Under the pieces are notes generated by a model. The model had not been told where the DNA came from. It saw only the letters and a list, made by a program, of their open reading frames with translations, and made no database searches. From assembly GCA_023395395.1 (NCBI GenBank), contig JAEWZH010000005.1, forward strand, positions 23,127 through 87,126: 64,000 bases of DNA. The letters run 5' to 3'. The DNA is from Bacteroidota bacterium. Lineage in GTDB: Bacteria > Bacteroidota > Bacteroidia > Bacteroidales > Porphyromonadaceae. A program made the position numbers and the translations under genes. Positions 42,122-50,949 of this stretch are shown here, piece by piece (within the stretch, counting starts at the first letter, position 1; every line of letters begins with the position of its first letter).

Positions 42122-44134
42122 ATGAAGGAGCTGGGCATACTACACAACGACCCTTGGCTGGCGCAGCACAAGGAAGCTATCGTGGGGAGGCACGAGGAGG
42201 TACTGAGAAAGGAGACAGAGCTTTTGGGCGACGCCTCTGATACCCTTAGCGACTTCGCCACAGGGTATCTTCACTTCGGTCTATTCCGTGGCGAGCACGA
42301 GTGGACACTCCGTGAGTGGGCACCCAACGCCACGGCAATCTACCTGATCGGGGACTTCAACGACTGGCAAAGACGCCCGGAGTATGCCCTCTCTCCTATC
42401 GGCAATGGTACCTGGGAATTGAAAGTACCTATCGAGCAGATGAGCCACGGCACCCTCTATAAGCTCTACATGATATGGGAGGAGGGCGAAGCGGAGCGCA
42501 TACCTGCTTGGGCCAGATACGTGGTGCAGGATCCGGAGACCTATGTCTTCAGTGCATCGGTATGGGCGCCTGATGTCGCTTTTGCAAATAAACACCCGAG
42601 AGCCGTCCTCCACGACGAACCACTCCTCATCTACGAGGCGCACATCGGTATGGCGACAGAGGAGGAGCGGATAGGGACGTATCGGGAGTTTGAGACACTG
42701 GTGCTCCCCAAGATAAAGGCAAAGGGATACAATGCGGTACAGCTCATGGCGATTATGGAGCACCCCTACTATGGTTCGTTTGGCTATCAGGTCTCCAGTT
42801 TCTTTGCCCCCTCTTCGAGATTTGGCACGCCCGATGATTTGCGCCGACTCATCGACACCGCACACGGCATGGGACTACTGGTGATTATGGACTTGGTTCA
42901 CTCGCATGCCGTGAAAAACGAAGCGGAGGGGCTGGCAAAGTACGATGGCACCCATACACAATTTTTCCACTCCGGAGAGCGGATGGTACATCCGCAGTGG
43001 AACTCTATGTGCTTCGACTACGGCAAAAATGAGGTACTCCACTTCCTGCTCTCCAATTGTAAGTACTGGCTGGAGGAGTTTGGCTTCGATGGCTTTCGCT
43101 TCGATGGCGTCACCTCGATGCTCTACTACAACCACGGTATGGGGCAGAGCTTCTGCACCTACAACGATTACTACAATGGGCACCAAGACCCGGATGCCAT
43201 CACCTACCTGACACTCGCCAATAAACTCATCCATGAGGTCTATCCGCATGCCGTGACCATCGCCGAGGAGGTGAGCGGGATGCCCGGGCTTGCGCTACCG
43301 ATCAGCGAAGGGGGCTACGGCTTCGACTACCGACTGGCGATGAATATCCCCGACTTCTGGATAAAAGTCATCAAGGAGCTGAGGGATGAAGATTGGCGCC
43401 CCGGCTCTATCTGGTGGGAATGCACCAACCGCCGGCAAAACGAGAAAAGCATCAGCTATGTCGAAAGCCATGACCAGGCTCTCGTGGGCGATAAGACGCT
43501 TATCTTCCGCCTCATCGACAAAGAGATGTACTGGCACATGAATAAGGAGGATCAAAATAGCGCAGTGACACGTGGCGTAGCACTGCACAAGATGATACGG
43601 ATGGTGACGATGACCACCATCAATGGCGGTTATCTCAACTTCATGGGCAATGAATTTGGACACCCAGAGTGGATTGACTTCCCCCGAGAGGGCAATGGCT
43701 GGAGCTACAAGTACGCACGCCGACAGTGGAGCCTGGAGGAAAATGGCTTCCTCCGCTATGAGCAGCTGGCAGAGTGGGACGAAGAAGTCATCGAGCTGAT
43801 GAGAGAGGTCGCCAACTTCCACGAGCTGCCCCTTCGTCAATTGTGGGAGAAGGGCGACGATCAAGTGCTCGCCTACGAACGAGGCAACCATGTATTCGTC
43901 TACAACTTCAATCCTACCCGCTCCTTTGCGGACTACCGCTTCCCCGCACCCGCCGGCAAGTATGAAGTCATCCTCTCCAGCGACGAAGGGCGATTCGGCG
44001 GGCAAGAACTAATAGATAGGAGCGTAGAGCATTTCACACTCAGCGATCCGGAGTTTAATTTTGACGGCAGAGGCTGGCTCAGTCTATACATCCCAGCCCG
44101 CACCGCCATGGTACTAAGAAAGATAAATGAATAA
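42122..44134 (+). CDS. glgB: 1,4-alpha-glucan branching enzyme (GH13)
   Basis: 670 aa. A CBM48-type N-terminal domain (about 45-140, REWAPNATAIYLIGDFNDW) is followed by the GH13 barrel with YEAHIGMA, MDLVHSHA, nucleophile Asp328 (GFRFDGVTSM), acid/base Glu382 (TIAEEVSG) and YVESHDQALVG. The C-terminal beta domain ends IPARTAMVLRKI. The size and the GFRFDGVTSM form match the eukaryote-like short GBE branch common in Bacteroidales. It makes alpha-1,6 branches in glycogen. It overlaps the next gene by 8 nt. No glycogen synthase is in the window. Confidence 0.93.
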   Translation: MKELGILHNDPWLAQHKEAIVGRHEEVLRKETELLGDASDTLSDFATGYLHFGLFRGEHEWTLREWAPNATAIYLIGDFNDWQRRPEYALSPIGNGTWELKVPIEQMSHGTLYKLYMIWEEGEAERIPAWARYVVQDPETYVFSASVWAPDVAFANKHPRAVLHDEPLLIYEAHIGMATEEERIGTYREFETLVLPKIKAKGYNAVQLMAIMEHPYYGSFGYQVSSFFAPSSRFGTPDDLRRLIDTAHGMGLLVIMDLVHSHAVKNEAEGLAKYDGTHTQFFHSGERMVHPQWNSMCFDYGKNEVLHFLLSNCKYWLEEFGFDGFRFDGVTSMLYYNHGMGQSFCTYNDYYNGHQDPDAITYLTLANKLIHEVYPHAVTIAEEVSGMPGLALPISEGGYGFDYRLAMNIPDFWIKVIKELRDEDWRPGSIWWECTNRRQNEKSISYVESHDQALVGDKTLIFRLIDKEMYWHMNKEDQNSAVTRGVALHKMIRMVTMTTINGGYLNFMGNEFGHPEWIDFPREGNGWSYKYARRQWSLEENGFLRYEQLAEWDEEVIELMREVANFHELPLRQLWEKGDDQVLAYERGNHVFVYNFNPTRSFADYRFPAPAGKYEVILSSDEGRFGGQELIDRSVEHFTLSDPEFNFDGRGWLSLYIPARTAMVLRKINE

Positions 44135-45116
44135 GAATAAGACAGCACTTTATCCGCTTCGATTTCAAGAGGTCTACAAAGAAATCATCTGGGGTGGCAA
44201 TAGAATTTACAGATACAAAGGCACTCCGGCACCTGCCGAAGGGATTGGCGAGACTTGGGAAATCTCTCCGATGGAGGGCGACGCCTCAATAGTTGCCGAA
44301 GGTCCTCTCAAAGGGAAGAGCCTCATCGAGGTGACCGAGGAGTACGGCAGCCTGCTACTCGGGCAACAGGTCTTCGACCGCTTCGGGGGGAAGTTTCCGC
44401 TACTCGTGAAGCTCATCGACGCCAACCAAGATCTCAGTGTACAAGTACACCCTGATGACGATTACGCCGCCAAGCACCACCAGGGGAGCTGGGGCAAGAC
44501 CGAGATGTGGTACATCCTTGAGCATACAGACGATGCACTCATCAGAGCCGGCTGGCAAAAGGAGACCAATCCCCGAGAGCTTCCGGAGCTGGTGAAGAGC
44601 GATGAGGTGATGACCTATCTCGACAGCCACAAGCCAAAGACAGGCGATGTATTCTACCTCCCGGCAGGCAAGGTACACACCATCGGAGCGGGCAATCTGA
44701 TTCTAGAAATTCAGCAAGCAAGCAAAATCACCTACCGACTATTCGACTTCAACCGCACCGATGCCCAAGGCAACACCCGAGAGCTTCATATCGAGGATGC
44801 GGTAAAAGTAATCGACTACAGCCTCAACGACCACGGCGCAGATCCCTACGACCGCACTCTGGAAAATCAGCCCGTACTGCTCGCCGAGAGCCCCTACTTC
44901 CGCACCAGTCTGCTCCGGCTCACCGACGACTACAGTTGCGACCTCTCGGAGCGAGACTCCTTCACCATCCTCTTTGTCGAAGAGGGAGTCGTCGTCGTCA
45001 ATGGCGAATACCTGCTGGAGCGAGGACAATTCCTCCTCCTCCCCGCTTGCATCGGACGGCTCCACCTCGCCACCACCGGTGCCAAAGTCATTGAGAGCTA
45101 CGTGCCCCAAGTGTAA
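44127..45116 (+). CDS. manA: Mannose-6-phosphate isomerase, class I
   Basis: 329 aa, the short Bacillus-like form. Zinc-site blocks are LSVQVHPDDDYA (Gln and His ligands) and GKTEMWYIL (Glu ligand), with the later His in AGKVHTIGAG and the substrate-binding block EIQQASKITYRLFDFNR. It interconverts mannose 6-phosphate and fructose 6-phosphate, feeding GDP-mannose for glycans. It begins inside the glgB end (8-nt overlap). Confidence 0.94.
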   Translation: MNKNKTALYPLRFQEVYKEIIWGGNRIYRYKGTPAPAEGIGETWEISPMEGDASIVAEGPLKGKSLIEVTEEYGSLLLGQQVFDRFGGKFPLLVKLIDANQDLSVQVHPDDDYAAKHHQGSWGKTEMWYILEHTDDALIRAGWQKETNPRELPELVKSDEVMTYLDSHKPKTGDVFYLPAGKVHTIGAGNLILEIQQASKITYRLFDFNRTDAQGNTRELHIEDAVKVIDYSLNDHGADPYDRTLENQPVLLAESPYFRTSLLRLTDDYSCDLSERDSFTILFVEEGVVVVNGEYLLERGQFLLLPACIGRLHLATTGAKVIESYVPQV

Positions 45117-45121
45117 TAGAG

Positions 45122-46318
45122 ATGATACCTAGCGAAGAGCTGCTCACCTACGTGTGGGCGCATAGAGCCGAAGATGTACGAGTCCTAGCCCTGAGGAGCA
45201 AAGAAGCCCCTCGGGGCTTTACTATATCCCAAGCCCTCAGTGCCATACAAGCTCGACAAAAGCTCGCCATCAAGCACCCCAAGTGGGCATCTGTAAGAGA
45301 GGTATTCGTCCCGGAGCCCGTCATCGTAGAGCAATCCTCCGGCTCCGAGACCTCGGAGTACAAGCTTCGATTTATCGAGCCCCACTGGCATATCCTGGAT
45401 CTCAGTGGAGGCATGGGTGCCGATAGCTACGCCTTTGCCCAGAAAGCCCGAGGCATCACCTACCTAGATGCCTCACCTGAGCGAGCGAGCCTCGCTGCCC
45501 ACAACTTTCAAGCCCTGGGCATCGAGAATATCACTTGCCATAGCGGGCGAGCCGAAGAGCGTGGCATAGAGCTCGCCAAAGAGCTTCAGCCTCAGCTTAT
45601 CTACCTAGATCCGGACCGCAGACCGGGCACCACAGGTCGGGTATTCCTCATCGAGGAGTGCACCCCCGACATCACCACCCTCCTCCCCAAGCTCCAAGAA
45701 GTAGCACCACAGAGCCATTTCCTCATCAAGCTCTCCCCCATGGCAGACCTTGCCTATCTCCGAGGCCGACTGCCGCTCGACTTTGACATACATGTCATCG
45801 GACTAAGGCGTGAAGCCAAAGAGCTACTCCTCCACATCCACCCCGATGCCCACAACCGCACCACCGCCGTAGAAATCCAAGCCCATAGCACACTCAGCCA
45901 TACCACGAAAGAAATACCCCCAAAGCCCACCCCAATCTCCCCGGAGATAGGCACCTACATACACGACCTCTACCCCGCCTTTTCCAAAGTAGGATACGAT
46001 ACCTTTGCCCTCCCCTTCGAGGTGTGGCAGCCGGCTCCGCACACCCACCTTTACTTCTCTACCACAGAGATTGCCGACTTCCCTGGACGCACCTTCACCG
46101 TATTGGAGCACAACCTCGGAGAGAAGCGATGGCTCAGGCAAGTGACCCAAAAGCCCCTCCACCTCATCTCCAAGAACCTCCCCACCTCCACCGACCAGCT
46201 CCGCCGACAGCTCCGCATCACCGAAGGAGGCACCCACTTCCTCATCGCCTACGCCGACAACTCGGGCAAACGCCACTTCCTCCTCGCCACAAGCACGACG
46301 ACCGACAAGATTATTTAA
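45122..46318 (+). CDS. Class I SAM-dependent methyltransferase with THUMP-like C-terminal domain
   Basis: 398 aa. SAM motif I is LDLSGGMGADSYAFA (about residue 92), followed by TYLDASPERASLAAHNFQALG, and DPDRRPGTTGRVF in place of the DPPY-type motif IV. The C-terminal part (about 300-398, AFSKVGYDTFALPFEVW, GEKRWLRQVTQKPL) matches the THUMP-like domain of a Bacteroidota family annotated as SAM-dependent or RNA methyltransferase. Substrate not established. It is the last gene of the tightly packed aguA-aguB-glgB-manA unit, 5 nt behind manA. Confidence 0.82.
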   Translation: MIPSEELLTYVWAHRAEDVRVLALRSKEAPRGFTISQALSAIQARQKLAIKHPKWASVREVFVPEPVIVEQSSGSETSEYKLRFIEPHWHILDLSGGMGADSYAFAQKARGITYLDASPERASLAAHNFQALGIENITCHSGRAEERGIELAKELQPQLIYLDPDRRPGTTGRVFLIEECTPDITTLLPKLQEVAPQSHFLIKLSPMADLAYLRGRLPLDFDIHVIGLRREAKELLLHIHPDAHNRTTAVEIQAHSTLSHTTKEIPPKPTPISPEIGTYIHDLYPAFSKVGYDTFALPFEVWQPAPHTHLYFSTTEIADFPGRTFTVLEHNLGEKRWLRQVTQKPLHLISKNLPTSTDQLRRQLRITEGGTHFLIAYADNSGKRHFLLATSTTTDKII

Positions 46319-46351
46319 CCAATCACATAGTACAAAATTCCTCCATTTCCC

Positions 46352-46359
46352 TATATTTG
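46352..46359 (+). promoter_or_regulatory. Predicted -7 box for the phosphatase-like lipoprotein gene
   Basis: TATATTTG matches TAnnTTTG and would start transcription near 46366, giving a very short leader before the ATG at 46384. No TTTG is seen at -33. Confidence 0.5.
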
Positions 46360-46383
46360 TGCGGAAAGGAGATGACCCGGTAT

Positions 46384-47448
46384 ATGTTACGCAAAGGTTT
46401 ACATACATTATTACTGCCTCTATTGGTACTGCTGACCGCCTCTTGCGCCAAGCAGGCATACTATATAGACACCCATACCCGACAAAATAAAGAGGGCGAC
46501 TACCTCATACAGTGGCAAGTCTACCCGGGGATGGATGGGCATGTCGCCATCTACGCCTCCTCCGATGCCAACCAGTATCCCTCCGAGCCCTCCGCCGTAG
46601 AGCAAATTGCGACAGCACAGTATCAGCATAGTACATCCGGGATAGAGCACACCTACTTCATGCTGATATTCAACAATCGAGATATGCGCATAGTCACCGC
46701 CCGCACCATCCCCACCATCGGCATCCTCAATCTCCGTGACATCGGAGGGTACATGACCTACAATGGCGAACAGATGCGCTGGGGCATGATCTACCGTTCG
46801 GGAGACCTCTGGCGAAGCTTCGAACAAGACATCCCCACCATCGCAGCACTTGGGCTTCGCACCCAATACTCCCTCTCCCCATCACGCATCTCAGACCAAC
46901 TCCCCAAGCTAGGCATCTCAGCCCTAGAACAGATATACATCGAGCCCGACAACGCCATCGACTTCCAGCACCTCATCGACAACATCTACACAGAGCAAAG
47001 CAGTCGACGAGAGATAGAGCAGATGCACCGAGAGGTATTAGAAAATATAGCCTTCCAAAACCCCAACCAACTCCGGATGCTCTTCGACGAGCTCATCGAC
47101 CCCGCCAACTACCCTATCCTCCTCAGTGACGACCTAGGCAAAGATCGCGTAGCCTTCGTCACCCTACTCATCCACCATATCCTAGGCGTCAGCAAGAGCG
47201 ATGCCATCAGCGATTACATCCTCTCCAACGACCTTCTGCCCGTCTCTCGCCTCGAGCCCAACGGGTTTACCCAGTCCGTCAAAGTACAAGAAGCCCTCAC
47301 AGAGTACTTCCGATGCACCCCCCGACAAGTCAGTGAGATAATGGACGAGATAGAAAAGCGCTACGGCAGCATCGACAACTACCTCGCCGACTACCTCCAC
47401 TTCGATACCCAACAGCAAGAAAAACTCCGCCTCCTCCTCCTCTACTGA
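46384..47448 (+). CDS. Tyrosine-phosphatase-family lipoprotein lacking the catalytic Cys
   Basis: 354 aa from ATG at 46384; 46372 is an alternative start four codons upstream, but the GGAG at 46367-46370 is too close to it. A lipobox (LTASC, Cys21) follows the signal peptide. A short Fn3-like region precedes the phosphatase domain: ILNLRDIGGYMTYNGEQMRW, GMIYRSGDLWR and LGLRTQYSLSP are typical of the Y_phosphatase3 family. The active-site loop, normally HCxxGKDR, reads SDDLGKDR (248-255): His and the nucleophilic Cys are replaced by Ser and Asp, while GKDR is kept. Phosphatase chemistry is therefore unlikely; a binding role is possible. It is preceded by its own promoter box and followed by a 42-bp inverted repeat. 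Confidence 0.8.
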   Translation: MLRKGLHTLLLPLLVLLTASCAKQAYYIDTHTRQNKEGDYLIQWQVYPGMDGHVAIYASSDANQYPSEPSAVEQIATAQYQHSTSGIEHTYFMLIFNNRDMRIVTARTIPTIGILNLRDIGGYMTYNGEQMRWGMIYRSGDLWRSFEQDIPTIAALGLRTQYSLSPSRISDQLPKLGISALEQIYIEPDNAIDFQHLIDNIYTEQSSRREIEQMHREVLENIAFQNPNQLRMLFDELIDPANYPILLSDDLGKDRVAFVTLLIHHILGVSKSDAISDYILSNDLLPVSRLEPNGFTQSVKVQEALTEYFRCTPRQVSEIMDEIEKRYGSIDNYLADYLHFDTQQQEKLRLLLLY

Positions 47449-47466
47449 CAAGAGACGGTAGAGAGA

Positions 47467-47560
47467 ATTCATCTCCGATATAGAAAAGGTTTCTCTCCTC
47501 TATAGAGCGGTCAAGACGGCTCTATAGAGGAGAGAAACCTTTTCTATATCGGAGATGAAT
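47467..47560. repeat. Perfect 42-bp inverted repeat of the CTCTATAGAG family
   Basis: Arms 47467-47508 and 47519-47560 are exact reverse complements around a 10-nt centre. Cores lie at 47476 (CGATATAGAA), 47498 and 47520 (CTCTATAGAG) and 47542 (TTCTATATCG), exactly 22 nt apart, so the outer cores are a variant pair in opposite orientation. It begins 18 nt after the phosphatase-like gene and 45 nt before the next promoter. It could act as a terminator and an insulator. Confidence 0.9.
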
Positions 47561-47604
47561 CGAGATGCTCCCGTCACCTTAAAATTAAATAAAGAGCAGG
47601 AAAG

Positions 47605-47635
47605 TTTGGAAGTTTGGAAAATTTAAGTATCTTTG
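47605..47635 (+). promoter_or_regulatory. Predicted promoter of the third SusCD operon
   Basis: TTTG (47605-47608), a 19-nt spacer and TATCTTTG (47628-47635): a full match to the Bacteroidetes consensus including spacing. Transcription would begin near 47642, about 305 nt before the SusC start. Confidence 0.82.
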
Positions 47636-47642
47636 GCGGTGT

Positions 47643-47856
47643 GATGTACTTAATAACGCAAATCAATATTTTAACAATACAACCGACATGTGGTCAGACA
47701 CTAGCAAGTCATACGGCAAATGCGCAGAAAAGAATCGAAGCTGCGATTACAGCCATTCTGAGAGCAATGCAGAGACCAAATAGGGAAACCACTTGTCGAC
47801 GAGACGAATATCTACCCACTCGGACACCAAAGCAAGAGATTTCGCCAAGTCCCTAA
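47643..47856 (+). CDS. Candidate 70-aa leader ORF upstream of the third SusC
   Basis: ATG at 47643 opens a frame of 70 codons (starts MYLITQINILTIQPT, ends KQEISPSP) at or next to the predicted transcription start, so it could be translated from a leaderless mRNA. The product is Arg/Thr-rich with no known motif, no signal peptide and no membrane helix. It may equally be a non-coding leader. I list it at low confidence because of its exact position. Confidence 0.22.
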
Positions 47857-47947
47857 AAAAGACAAAACAGCTAGAGGTTTACTAACCTAAAGAACATAAT
47901 TAAGAAAGTGAGTAATATAGAACAATTAACAAACAAAAGTGAATGGT

Positions 47948-50944
47948 ATGAAAAGTAAGATTCTATTGCTTATCTCCCTATTCTTTCTGAGCATAGGGAC
48001 AGCGTTAGGACAGACCATCACCGTTAAGGGTGTCGTCCTAGATGATAAGGGCGATGCGGTTATCGGTGCTAGTGTCCGCCTGAAAAGTAATCCATCAGTC
48101 GGTGCCGCTACCGGTCTCGACGGAGATTTTACCCTAAAGGCTACACAAGGCGAGCTAATCATAGTTAGCTACGTAGGCTTCAAGACCCAAGAGGTAGCAG
48201 CAGCTCCCTCAATGACTATCAGATTGGTTCCTGACCAAGAGCTTCTCGACGAAGTCGTCATCATTGGTTACGGTTCGGGTAGATCAATTGCAAATACTTC
48301 TGCATCTGTCGTAAAAGTCGGATCAAAAGTGTTGGCTGAGAAACCCACAGGTAACCCATTTGATGCCGTACAAGGAAAAGTTGCAGGTCTTCAGGTTTAC
48401 ACCTCTTCTGGTGAGCCATCTGAGATCTCCTCTATGAAGATTCACGGTACTGGATCTCTCGGAGCTTCATCATCTCCTCTATTTATTGTAGATGGAATGC
48501 CTGTCTCTTCCGGAACCATCCAAAGTATGAACCCAAATGACTTCGAGAGCTATCAATTCCTAAAAGATGCTGCGGCGACATCTATCTATGGTGCACGTGC
48601 GGCTAATGGTGTCGTTTATATTACCACCAAGAGGGGACGCGCAGGAGATAGGGCATCTATTACTTTCCGTGGACAGTATGGTATTTCTACACTCGCCAAC
48701 ACAAACTACTTCGACGAAGTGATGAGTAGCGATGAGCTATTGGATTATTTCAAAAAGACCGGTCTAAAAACTGATGCAGCAATACAAGCCATACGTGACA
48801 AGTATGCTGGTGTCAATACCAAGTGGTACAAGTACTATCACCAGGATGCTCCTATGTATCAGGCTGATATGACACTCTCTGGCGGTGCCGGGATGACTAA
48901 TTACTACTTCTCTGCAGGTATATTTAACCAGAAAGGTCTTCGAGCAGGATCTGACTACATGAAGCTGAATACCCGTCTGAATCTTAATAGCGCGCTGAAT
49001 GAGTATATCAAGTTTGGTATCAACAATTCATTGTCTTACGACATAGCTCACTCAAGTCCATTTGAGGGAAACAGTACTCAGGGTGGTGGTATTGCTGTGC
49101 TGGCTCCTCCATACTATTCTCCTTATGATGAAAATGGAAATGAGTATCCTACACTTATTCCCGGCTGGAATAGATACAATCCGAAATATATCATAGCCAA
49201 TAATCCTCGAGACCATAAGACTTTCAATCTGAGCACCGTCGGCAATGTGACCATTACCCCGGTAGAAGGTTTGACATTGAGATCTCAGGCTGGCGTCGAG
49301 TTTTCTGACTATATTTATAGCACTACCAGCATGCCTTCTTATATTCCTAATAAGGGTATTGGTACTGCTCGCAGGTACTTCAGAAGGACTGTGAACTTCT
49401 CTACAAATAATACCATTGAGTATAAGTTTAATGTCGCTGATGATCACAACTTCACAGTCCTCGGAGGACATGAGTTCGTTGATTACACAAGTAACAATTT
49501 CAACGCACAAGGTTCAGGATTGAATGATGACCGACTAATCCTTCTTTCCCATTTGACTAAGGACAAAGCCGTAAATGAGGAATTCACACAGTATGCTTTC
49601 CTATCATACTTCGGACAGCTTTCTTATGACTATCAACAGAGGTACTTTATCGACTTTGTAGTACGTAACGACGCCTCTTCTCGCTTTGGTAGGAACAAGC
49701 GTAATGGTGTATTCTGGTCTGTTGGTCTTCTATGGAAGGCAAAGAAAGAGGCATTCTTGAAGGATTTAGACTGGATTAATGACCTAGACGTTAAGTTCAG
49801 TACCGGTACTCAGGGAAATGCAGGTATCGGTAACTACCAAGCAAGAGCTACCGCTGGCAAGATTGGTCAGTATCGTGGCGAAGTGGGTTGGGGTCTTGGC
49901 AATCCGGGCAATCCGGACTTGGCATGGGAGAGACAAAGCAAGACCACTGTGGGTATCAACACAAGATTATTTAATCGCCTAGGCATCAATCTAGAGTACT
50001 ACTACAGATTGACATCTGATATGTTGATGGATGTTCCTCAGCCATACACCACAGGTCTTGCTCTAGACGATCTAGGCTTCGCTTCTATCACATCTAATGT
50101 CGGTAAGTACTTGAATACTGGTATCGACCTGAGAATCGATGTAGATATCCTCAAGGGAAAAGCGCACGACCTCTCCGGTTATATCAACTTCAACTACAAC
50201 AAGGACAAGGTCGTAGAGCTGTTCCAAGGTCGTGACAGCTGGATCCTCCCGGGATATGGTTTTGGATACATCGTTGGTCAGCCAGTGGTATTTGTCCAAC
50301 CGCTATACAAGGGTGTAAACTCTGAGACAGGTCATCCTGAGTGGTATCTACCAGGAGATAATATTGCCATAACAACTAAGGACGATACTAAGGTGACTAA
50401 TGTTCACGCAGACATCCTCGAGCAGAACACCGGTATCCCTCTATATACTCCGATGACTGGTGGTTTTGGTCTGAATGGCAATTTCAAAGGCTTCTATGCT
50501 CAGCTAGACTTCTCATTCGCTCTTGGCAAGCACATGATCTCCAACGATAAGTTCTTCTATGAGAATCTTCTGTTTATCAACCAAGGTCTGAACGGTAGAA
50601 GAAATACCGGAGACTATTGGCAGAAGCCAGGTGATAAGACCGAGTTCCCTAGCCTTGATTACATTTACAATATAAGTGGTGGTGTTCAAACTTGGTTTGA
50701 CTCAAAGATGATTGAGAATGCATCATTTATGAGGCTCAAGAACCTTACTATCGGTTACAATGTGCCAACTAAGCTCCTTGAGAAGCAAGATGCAGTAAAG
50801 AATGCAAAGATATTCTTTACTGGTCGTAACTTGCTGACCTTTACAAAGTATGGTGGTCCGGACCCAGAGGTTGACTCTAACCTTTCTTTCGGTGCCAACC
50901 CAAATACTATGCAATTCGTGATAGGTGCTGAATTAACATTCTAA
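47948..50944 (+). CDS. SusC/RagA-family TonB-dependent transporter (third pair)
   Basis: 998 aa from ATG at 47948 (MKSKILLLISLFFLSIGTAL), preferred over the in-frame GTG at 47939. A signal peptide, a carboxypeptidase-D-like domain (AVIGASVRLKSNPSVGAA, SYVGFKTQ), LLDEVVIIGYGSG and the plug with LFIVDGMPV and SIYGARAANGVVYITTKRG are followed by the barrel ending FVIGAELTF. The plug is strikingly like that of the SusC at 9326-12346 (shared GASVRLKSNPS and NTSASVV blocks). Codon choice favours GGT, CGT and GCT, unlike most genes here, which suggests high expression. Its promoter is the best consensus match in the window. Confidence 0.95.
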   Translation: MKSKILLLISLFFLSIGTALGQTITVKGVVLDDKGDAVIGASVRLKSNPSVGAATGLDGDFTLKATQGELIIVSYVGFKTQEVAAAPSMTIRLVPDQELLDEVVIIGYGSGRSIANTSASVVKVGSKVLAEKPTGNPFDAVQGKVAGLQVYTSSGEPSEISSMKIHGTGSLGASSSPLFIVDGMPVSSGTIQSMNPNDFESYQFLKDAAATSIYGARAANGVVYITTKRGRAGDRASITFRGQYGISTLANTNYFDEVMSSDELLDYFKKTGLKTDAAIQAIRDKYAGVNTKWYKYYHQDAPMYQADMTLSGGAGMTNYYFSAGIFNQKGLRAGSDYMKLNTRLNLNSALNEYIKFGINNSLSYDIAHSSPFEGNSTQGGGIAVLAPPYYSPYDENGNEYPTLIPGWNRYNPKYIIANNPRDHKTFNLSTVGNVTITPVEGLTLRSQAGVEFSDYIYSTTSMPSYIPNKGIGTARRYFRRTVNFSTNNTIEYKFNVADDHNFTVLGGHEFVDYTSNNFNAQGSGLNDDRLILLSHLTKDKAVNEEFTQYAFLSYFGQLSYDYQQRYFIDFVVRNDASSRFGRNKRNGVFWSVGLLWKAKKEAFLKDLDWINDLDVKFSTGTQGNAGIGNYQARATAGKIGQYRGEVGWGLGNPGNPDLAWERQSKTTVGINTRLFNRLGINLEYYYRLTSDMLMDVPQPYTTGLALDDLGFASITSNVGKYLNTGIDLRIDVDILKGKAHDLSGYINFNYNKDKVVELFQGRDSWILPGYGFGYIVGQPVVFVQPLYKGVNSETGHPEWYLPGDNIAITTKDDTKVTNVHADILEQNTGIPLYTPMTGGFGLNGNFKGFYAQLDFSFALGKHMISNDKFFYENLLFINQGLNGRRNTGDYWQKPGDKTEFPSLDYIYNISGGVQTWFDSKMIENASFMRLKNLTIGYNVPTKLLEKQDAVKNAKIFFTGRNLLTFTKYGGPDPEVDSNLSFGANPNTMQFVIGAELTF

Positions 50945-50949
50945 TCTTA

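Larger units (their letters stand above)
47449..47947. other. 499-nt intergenic region: inverted repeat, promoter and long SusC leader
   Basis: Contains the 42-bp inverted repeat (47467-47560), the SusC promoter (47605-47635) and a leader of about 300 nt. In the leader a 70-codon open frame begins at the predicted start of transcription (listed separately). Confidence 0.7.

Noticed and set aside
43295..44005. Minus-strand open frame of 236 codons
   Set aside because: It is a shadow of the branching enzyme, whose catalytic residues and family blocks are complete on the plus strand.
46024..46383. Longer N-terminus for the phosphatase-like protein
   Set aside because: It overlaps the methyltransferase gene, is rich in Pro/His/Arg as expected of a wrong frame, and would remove the lipoprotein signal peptide.
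45824..46459. Minus-strand open frame of 211 codons
   Set aside because: It is opposite the methyltransferase and phosphatase-like genes and is Gly/Val/Glu-rich in the manner of antisense frames.
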